64,000 nt of DNA from Sorghum bicolor. Taxonomy: Eukaryota; Streptophyta; Magnoliopsida; Poales; Poaceae. The DNA lies in contig NC_012870.2 of NCBI RefSeq assembly GCF_000003195.3, positions 124,001 to 188,000 on the forward strand. The letters are read 5' to 3'. How positions within the stretch are numbered: position 1 is the stretch's first letter; the number at the start of each line of letters is the position of its first letter. Under the pieces are notes generated by a model that did not search any database, was not told the origin of the DNA, and saw only the letters and a program-made list of their open reading frames with translations. This document shows positions 56,363 to 64,000 of this stretch, piece after piece. Made by a program: the position numbers and the translations under genes.

Positions 56363-59144
56363 GCCTATGACTTTCCTACAACCAGCCATAAAACCTTTCT
56401 TGTAAGCATCAAAACACACATAGATTCTATCAAACACTTTCCTATCCTCTATTTGTGGATCCAAGCATACTACAACAGTGCTGTCGGGATTGGTCCTCAA
56501 TAGCTCTAGTTGGTAGTCAAATACCCTGGTATACTCTCCCTTCATACCATCTAGAGCTTTCTGCAACACAAGACCTTTTGCTCTCTTACACTTTGAAATA
56601 GACACATCTGCAAGGAAGTCTTTCTGAACTCTGCTTTGTATCTGACCTACCTTCCATGTTGGGTTGTCCTTGATTTCTTGATAATAATGCTTGGCAATCA
56701 AACTAGATGTCACAAGCTTGTTATCCCTTCTTGGAGCACATGTGTGATTATCATCAAAGGTGACCACCTTGAACTACTCTGATCTAGTACTTTTGGAGCC
56801 ATATATCATCCACTTGCATGCTAGCCAAGTGCAAAATGCCCTAACCTTGTCAAACCTCAGATGCCTATGTGTCTTCAAACCATATTTGACTAGTGCCTTC
56901 TTAAACTATTTTTTGTCCCTAAATGCCATACCAAGAAAGAACACAGGAATAGGAGCCTTACTGTCATACCTATTCTCCAAGCTCTTCCACCTCTCTGTCT
57001 CACCATCACTGTTCTCTCCATAGGAGTACTCTTCACTTGAATCCATGTATGGATTACCTGGTTCAGCTAGGTTAGGCACCTCATCAACCAAATCCTTAGC
57101 TGCAATAGGGTTAACCAGAGAACCATGTGTTCATATTTGGTAACGCAATAAGGAATTGATCCGCAAGCGCACGGATATCGGTGAGCATTTCACTCGGGAG
57201 GTTATCCAGAGTATCGTATTTATATTTTTACCACTAGGAGAAAGCGTGCATCTGACTAACCAAATCTATTGCTACTACCCTTTAGGCTAAAAAGAATGTT
57301 TCTCAATGTGAGCGATGTATAGAGAAGACTGCAACCGTAGTCTCGTTCTAACCTTGGTAAGGATGATCTACTGTTCTATTGGGGAAGCTTACGGAATCTA
57401 GATACCACAAAGGATGTTCGACCCGCACCTATAAACCTAGCCGTCCTGCTAACGAGATATGGTCTGCAAAGGTAACTCGGAAATGTCACGTTCCTCGCTA
57501 CTACCACGGTCCAGCTAGTCAGGGGATATCTATGAGTACCCTAGCCCAAACACCACGTTTACGCTAGCAATGATTACTCTAAACTCAACCGGAAGAGATT
57601 AAAGTAAACTCATAAACCAAAGAACAATAAAACAAGAACTTACTAGAATTAGAAGTCGAATTACTGAAGAATCCTAGGAGCAAGCCTCGGGTTAGGAGAC
57701 TTGATCCCGCAGGTACAACCTCGGAGTAGACACCGACAGGCCGGGCTTCCTCCGATCTACACCTCCACTCTATCTCTCTCAATCTAGTAGAAACTAGAAG
57801 ATCTAATTCTACTCACATTGGATGCTAAGCCTAAAAGAAATTTTATTTAGAGGAGAGGTATTCCTTCGAGGGCTCCTCTCAACTCTATGATGAACTTGTC
57901 TCCTCTAGGGGCCAGGGGGTCTGGTTTTATAGTCCCCTCAAGTGAACGTGAGCCGTATGATCAAACCGACGTTGATTGGATGGTTATCCTTGATCCTTTA
58001 GGTCGGTGGAGCTTGGTCCCCGAAAAGAGTTCTGATTGGAGTCCAGGTCAGGGCGGGCGCCCAAGGGGGGAGGGCGGGCGCCCTGCCCCCGGGCCCGTTC
58101 GCCTTCCCGTTCGTTCCCGTGGCTTCTGGAGTCTTCTAGATGATAGAAAATTGCGCGGCACATTAATATCTCTATGTAAACCCGACGTGTGGGCCTTTCT
58201 TCCGTATTTCCTAATAACCCCCTGCAGAAATAGACAAACACCAAAACTCGTGGAATTCTATCAGATAAAACCCTAAGTTTGGGTGTTGGTTGCATTTGGA
58301 TCCTTTTCTTTATTTATTTGATGATTATATTTGGTACTTAAGGACCGTCAACACCATGTATGCCAAGCTTCTTTGCTCTATTCCTCCTTTTCAGCTCATA
58401 AGCAAACTTTCTCATTTCTTGTGCCTCTTCATCCTCTACAGAGCTATCCTTAGATAGGGGTTGCACATAGTCTTCATCAGATTCATCTTCAGAGCTTCCA
58501 TCAGATGAAGCCAACACATTCTTCCCTTTACCTGCCTCAACATCATCAACAACAACAATTGTTGGCTTAGAAGGAGACTTGTAGAAAGCACAGAATGATC
58601 TATAATCCTTATCATCCATCCAAGACATGCTACCCCTTGCATTTGCATCCTTTGCACTATCTGCATTGTCTGCAGATGCTTCATCACCTGCACTGTCTGC
58701 AGATGCTTCATCACCTTCATCCTCTGCTGGCAACACTTCAACTGCCTCAGCCTAAAGATGATCATCATCATTTGCTGCCCATATCTCTTGGTCACCTACA
58801 ACCAACTTAGTCCCCACATTCTCAGTATACATGTCCACCACTAAACCTTCTGGATAGGTACCAGTTACAGTGTGAGCCTGTAGCATGACCTGACAAGAGG
58901 CATCATCAACCAACAACACTAGACCTGACATCATATCCATGTGTGGCTTCAACCAATACAACCTAATGACATGGTCAGTCCTATAATGATCTTCCAGATG
59001 TCCCCTGATCTCAAAATATGACAGCTTGTCCACATCAATCCAAGATTCGGCTATATCTCTACCCAAATAATACACATTTGCCCCTACTGTCTCAAATCAA
59101 CCCCCATAATGAAACCTTATGCATATCATGTCCAGGTTCGCCAT
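56363..59144 (-). pseudogene. MULE (Mutator-like) transposase pseudogene, interrupted by a solo LTR
   Basis: From the ATG at 59144 (MANLDMICIRFHYGG) the frame gives the N-terminal region seen in plant mudrA proteins, then an acidic linker (DEASADS repeats), then QEMRKFAYELKRRNRAKKLG. A solo LTR intervenes. After it come DEVPNLAEPGNPYMDSSEEY, the MuDR DNA-binding region (FFLGMAFRDKK, FKKALVKYGLKTHRH, VVTFDDNHTC) and AYKKGFMAGCRKVIG. There the frame breaks, just before the DDE catalytic domain, which is missing together with the SWIM zinc finger. In-frame stops lie at about 59097-59099 (TGA), 58752-58754 (TAG), 56906-56908 (TAG) and 56774-56776 (TAG, at an expected Trp). It is dead. Confidence 0.85.
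57128..58353. mobile_element. Solo LTR inside the MULE transposase gene
   Basis: 1226 bp, starting TGTTCATATTTGG and ending GACCGTCAACA. CCATG is duplicated exactly at 57123-57127 and 58354-58358, inside the interrupted codons of the transposase. There are no internal LTR boundaries, no primer site and no gag or pol, so recombination between two LTRs has probably removed the body. Confidence 0.82.
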
Positions 59145-59860
59145 CTCGAGGCCTGACATCGACAAAAACATCATCACAAACTCCATCAATCTAGTGAAAC
59201 AAGAACCTTTCGCAAAAACCCTAACCCCTAAATACCATGAAAAACATCAACCCAGTGACATCACATGAGAAAAGCACATGCCTTTACCAGTCATTATTCA
59301 TGAACTCAACTCTAATGCCACTAAACCAAACAAATGTAGACCCACTACACCATTCAAGGGCTTCGAACTATTTACCCAGAAAACCCCAGTTCCCCTAATC
59401 CATCCACAAAATCATCACTCCTACTAATTGAGCCAAGGAGGACACAGTACACGCACCTAGAGGAGAAGCTCGAAGCTGATCACTGCTACCCGCCGCAGAG
59501 CATCTCCACCTCGCCCGTGTCGCCCGAGAGAGCCCGCGCTACAGTGGGGAAGAGGAAGAGTCACGGGTAGAGACAGAGAGAAACAGGGGAACCGATGGGG
59601 TATTTGAGGGGGTTCGTCTGACAAGTGGGGACCGTCTGCCAGCGACCGAAACCAGCCCCTGCATTGCATCCCTGCGCCACGGTGTCCAAACCAATGACAC
59701 GCTGGCCGCCACCGTGTCAAAACCACCCTCCCAAACCGCCCCAAAGGGTTAGATGCCTGGTTTTGTAAATTTTAGAGTGTAGGAAACCCGGTTTTATAGT
59801 TGGGGGCCTAGGTTAGACATAGCTTAATACTTCAGGGGGGTAAGTAGATTTTTTCCTTCT
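59145..59860 (-). mobile_element. MULE 5' region and probable terminal repeat
   Basis: This is the leader of the MULE transposase. It has a GC-rich part at 59450-59740, then a stretch around 59750-59857 ending CAGGGGGGTAAGTAGATTTT, which resembles a MULE terminal inverted repeat. The partner repeat was not found because the other end is truncated. Confidence 0.4.
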
Positions 59861-61205
59861 TTTTTTCATTTTGCCAAATTTAAAATAGCAAACTCTTAGA
59901 GGGGAACTATTTTTTTACTCTCTATATTGTTTTAAGAGTTGGCAAATCACAAGGATGCTATGTTTCTATTTAACTTTACTTAATTATTTGTTTTTCATAT
60001 TTTTTGTTTTCTATATTTTATAGATGCTATGTTGGCATGGTATAGATTGATGTTTTAAGGTTTTCGTTGATGTTCACGTGCGAGATGATGTCATTTTTAT
60101 AATGTTTTTGTAATGTTTATGTAGTATATATGTGATGTTCTGTGATTTTTTGTGATGTTCGCATAGTATCCATGTGATAATCACGTAGGATACATGTGGT
60201 ATTCTTTGATGCTTTTTATGTTCACTTAGTATATATGTAATGTTCCATAATGTGTTTAGTGATGTTCATGTAATATCTAGGCGATGTTCTCTGATGTATA
60301 TAGTAGTGTTCTATGATGTATTATGTACACATGTTCTTCCTATTATGATTTTAATATACATACGATGTTCTATAGTATTTCTTTAATATATTTGAAAAGT
60401 AGCCATGTGATATTATTATAATTTTTTCTATTATGTGTTTTTTCTTATGCTTTGCTCTAGATTTCATTATTATTTTTTCTTTATGTTTATGTATGTATTT
60501 TTTTATTTATTTTTATATATATTATAATACCAACTTCATATTCTTCTAATAAAGGTGGAGCATTGTTTCTTTGAACGTAGAACGTCTTCTATGCTTAATA
60601 ATAGAAAATGTTCTATCTTTATTAGAGAAATGTTTATTAAATTTTTTATCTAAATATATGCATGTGGGATTTTATTTTTAAGAATTTATTGTAATAAACC
60701 TGATGGTAGCATAATTTAATTTGATGTTTGGTTTACTAGTGATGACTTTTTAAAATTTGTAAAGGCGTCTAATGATGTTGCACGCAAATTTAAGTGGACA
60801 TAAAAAATCAACGACCCTGCATGTGTCGGTGGAAAACTGCCCCGCGCACCATCTAGGGAAACTGCCGCATGCGTTGCTGACCGGATAAAAACATTATTAC
60901 GCTCGTTACTGGTCTGGGCGGGAACTATCGGACGGATGTTATCATCCAATGGGTTGACCCTAGCATGCCCCCTCCCTCATTATTTCTGCCTTCTCTCCAG
61001 CTTGCGTCGCTACTAAAAATAGTAGTAAAGGGACACCCAAACAAACGCAACCAGCAGCGTCCATGACGATGATCCATGGAAATTCCGGGGCTGGGGATTT
61101 TGCCAATTTGACCCCCTCCTCCGTCTCGCGACCCCCGTCCTGCGGTGGTGCCGCCGCTGCGTCACGGGTTTGATGCCGCCGCTCTCCATCTGATTCTGAT
61201 TCTTC
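59861..61205. other. AT-rich stretch with GATGTTC repeat field, then the myosin 5' flank
   Basis: Degenerate copies of a TGATGTTCNCGTAGTATATATG-like unit fill about 60040-60400. A more GC-rich part (60940-61205) is the likely promoter and 5' UTR of the myosin gene. No TATA box could be assigned. Confidence 0.45.
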
Positions 61206-61212
61206 CGTCGCA

Positions 61213-64000
61213 ATGGTATACATGCATGTCTATTTCTCTTCTCTTCTCTTCTCTTCTTCCCATGTAGATCAAATTCTCTCCTCTTTTATTTATTTATTTA
61301 TTTGTCCATTTCTGCTGTTGTATTGCATTGCGTTGCCTTGCCTCATGATCGATTCGAGCCTCGCTTTGCCTCTATTACCCAACCCCTTCAAATGTTTGCT
61401 GATATGGCCAAATGCAATGCGGCAATGCTTGCTCGTTCTTATTATCTTCTTGTTCTTGTAATCGTGGCCTCGTGGTACATTTCCATCCCAATCCCATAAT
61501 GAGACACTTTGAAGTTGCCATCACCGTCTGTCACCCTATTAGGCAACAAGATGTATTGTATGTGCTTATAATGTCTGTTCCGTTGAAGGCGTCGAAAAGC
61601 CGCTTTGTTGTGGGCTCTCATGTCTGGGTCGAGGACCCAGATGAGGCCTGGATGGATGGCTTGGTGGAACAGATCAATGGGGATGAACTTGTCGTCAACT
61701 GCACCTCTGGAAAGAAGGTAATTAACTGCTCAATGCTTTGTTTGTTTGTCACTTATGAAACAACAGCTATAAAAATTACAGCCTTCGAATTGTTTATTTG
61801 TTTAAAAAATCTAAAACTCTAGAATAATCAGTATGTTTGGTTTAAAAAGGGAATAATTCTCTTCTGTGCTATATGAAACACAACATGCTCAGTTTAATTT
61901 GATCCCACAATCCTCCTGTTAGGTGACTGTTAATGTGTCAAGTGCCTACCCCAAGGATACAGAGTCTCCACGCGGTGGTGTCGAGGATATGACAAGGCTA
62001 GCATATTTGCATGAACCAGGAGTGCTTCAGAACCTAAAGTCGAGATTTATGCTAAATGAAATATATGTAAGTTGATGCAAACAGGAACATATCTGATTCG
62101 TATACCTCTCTATAATGTCTCGTTATTCTAAACAACAGATCATATGAGGTTTAGGTCCAGTGGCGCTTGCATTATATTGACTAACATTTTCTCTTGAAGC
62201 CTTATACTTCCTACATTGATTTTGTTGCGCTCATTTTTCCCTTGTCATGGTTTTGCCTGCCAGGCCTTATCTAATTCACTCATAAGAAATATTATGCTAC
62301 TACATGCAAACCTTAATTTCATTCCTTTTTGTCTTAAACATTGGTCTCCTTCAACACTAAAGCATGAACGCAAATAGATAATGGGGATTTGGTGATTCTT
62401 GACACTGGTCCATTGTAGTTCAGTTCTGTTAGTGTTTCATACCTAGTATGAGTTTGCAAATTTGCAATCTTATTCATGATTTTGCAGATTCTCTAATGGA
62501 TTAAATTGTTCTTCCAGACTTATACCGGGAATATCTTGATAGCTGTTAATCCATTTCAAAGGCTTCCTCACCTTTATAACAACGATATGATGGGAATTTA
62601 CAAAGGAGCAGAATTTGGTGAGCTGAGTCCCCATCCATTCGCCATCGCTGACCGTTCATATAGGTGTGTTTTCCTCATGAACGGATCATTAAAAATGTTA
62701 CATTCTTACGTATCAATCCTTGTGAAGTTCCCTATGTTCCCTCTACCCAGACTTATGATCAATGATCGTATAAGCCAAGCAATATTGGTGAGTGGAGAGA
62801 GTGGAGCAGGAAAGACCGAAAGCACTAAAAGTCTTATGCAGTATCTTGCTTACATGGGTGGTAAACCTCAAGCTGAAGGAAGGTCAGTGCAACAACAGAT
62901 CCTGGAGGTGTGTTTTGCACTGGCACACTTATGTTGTTCTTTCTTTTTGCTGCTAGCACAAGTACTATACTACTATAGCCTACCTAAGAACTAGGAAAGT
63001 TATTTTGCTTGGGTATGAATCGAATCAGTTTGATTGGCTGTCACCTTATGCACCTCCTTTTAAGGAATATTTATGTTAACGAATCATCAAACATGTTAGC
63101 ATCTTCTTAGTATTAAAAAGCAATAGTGCATCATTTAAAAATATTTCTAATTTGCCTATGTGTTTTTTAGCAAAAATAGTAGGGGAAGACCTAAATATAT
63201 TTCTAATTCGCCTACTTATTTGACAGTCCAACCCAGTTCTTGAGGCATTTGGCAATGCGAAAACCGTCAGGAACAATAACTCAAGGTAATGAACCAAATG
63301 CACTGCATCCTCCACATTTTTGGGTGATTATTAAGCTGCTCATGCAACTTCTTGATTTGGTGTTTCAACTTATCTTTGTTTTTTTACAGTCGTTTTGGAA
63401 AATTTGTTGAGATTCAGTTTGATGCAAACGGGAAGATATCAGGAGCTGCTATAAGGACCTATCTTCTAGAAAGGTCACGTGTGTGTCAAATATCTGATCC
63501 AGAAAGAAACTACCACTGCTTTTACATGCTATGTTGTGCACCATCAGAAGTAAGAACATTTCTCTATAACTGTTTTTTTGAAATCTTGTAATAATACTAC
63601 TGAGTTTGTTTGTTTGTTACAATGATAGTTTGGTAGCTGATTCAGTGATACTATTCCACATTGTAAAACTGTCATAGACTTCTAACAATAAGCTAAAACT
63701 AATTCAAGAATTATATATGGGTGATGCATTCATGAGAAGCACATATATCTTGAGAAGTTGAGATGCCATATTATAAGATTAGTTATTTTCTTTTTGCCAA
63801 TAAAATGATCGTGCAGGAATTCCATAGGTAGCTAAAGAGAGTTAAGAGAATCCAAATAGTTTATATTCTTTTGTTTCTATTTCCTCCAATGTTCCTTGTA
63901 TCAACTAAGTGTTTCTTCATAAGTTTTTCCCCTCTTGACATTATATGTAGATCTATTTGTCTATATCATTATATGTAACTTTGAATATGCCTATCAGGAT
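61213..64000 (+). CDS. Class XI myosin heavy chain, 5' part (runs off the window)
   Basis: Exons: 61213-61215 (ATG only, donor GTATAC), 61589-61717, 61923-62066, 62518-62663, 62751-62907, 63227-63285 and 63390-63549. The joined frame stays open and starts [20 protein letters not shown], the N-terminal SH3-like region of plant myosin XI. The motor follows: [19 protein letters not shown], the P-loop [12 protein letters not shown] (about 62791-62830), and switch I NNNSSRFGKF, split by an intron. Class XI myosins move organelles and vesicles along actin and drive cytoplasmic streaming. Lever arm, coiled coil and cargo-binding globular tail lie beyond the window. An alternative start is the in-frame ATG at 61571 ([12 protein letters not shown]). 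I prefer the ATG-only exon because the splice sites fit and the start M-A-S-K is family-like. Confidence 0.88.

Noticed and set aside
61412..61588. Coding exon upstream of myosin exon 2
   Set aside because: It is open in frame only by chance. The conserved N terminus starts at 61589 and the upstream residues have no family similarity. The ATG at 61571 is kept only as an alternative start.
1..64000. CRISPR arrays, riboswitches, operons, phage or plasmid modules
   Set aside because: The sequence is intron-containing plant nuclear DNA. No repeat-spacer arrays with constant spacing were seen, and no tRNA gene was recognised.

Overview
The window is plant nuclear DNA, almost certainly from a panicoid grass; Sorghum or a close relative fits best. 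The evidence is intron-rich genes of plant-only families, a 5S-bearing Cassandra element, Stowaway and Harbinger-type MITEs, CACTA, hAT, MULE and Helitron signatures, and GC-rich first exons in AT-rich surroundings. No bacterial-type operons, CRISPR arrays or phage genes are present.

Layout. (1) 1-8560: the 3' part of a Ty1/copia retrotransposon on the + strand, split by a complete, related copia element on the - strand (1139-6334; 128-bp LTRs, CGCCT target duplication). (2) 8584-12379, - strand: the 5' eight coding exons of a COP1-interacting protein 7-like gene. The outer copia LTR ends 23 bp beyond the last visible splice donor. (3) 12.8-30.3 kb: intergenic transposon field. It holds a Cassandra TRIM with a duplicated 5S module, a non-autonomous CACTA, two terminal-inverted-repeat elements with TTA/TAA duplications, a Helitron 3' end, a TA-microsatellite-flanked element, a broken hAT transposase gene and a small hAT element. 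(4) 30770-31186, +: a two-exon gene for a small secreted Cys-rich protein. (5) 31696-37519, -: an intact 16-exon LEUNIG/LEUNIG_HOMOLOG co-repressor gene (768 aa predicted). (6) 38505-43358, -: an intact PB1-domain Raf-like MAPKKK gene (1226 aa predicted) with a 5' UTR intron. (7) 44-61 kb: second transposon field, with Helitron termini, a kinase gene fragment interrupted by an hAT element with a perfect 8-bp duplication, an LTR-element remnant, a Harbinger-like MITE, and a MULE transposase pseudogene interrupted by a solo LTR. (8) 61213-64000, +: the 5' end of a class XI myosin gene, running off the right edge.

The host genes act in transcriptional co-repression, kinase signalling, light signalling and organelle transport. 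Nothing in the sequence shows that they work as one unit; they are ordinary neighbours separated by transposon-rich gaps. The most informative content is the nested mobile-element structure, where target-site duplications let insertions be delimited to the base. I see no convincing new multi-gene system. The best candidates for something undescribed are the small Cys-rich secreted protein, the element(s) sitting in TA microsatellites with an internal field of GTAT...ATAC half-palindromes, and the Cassandra LTR with doubled 5S module.
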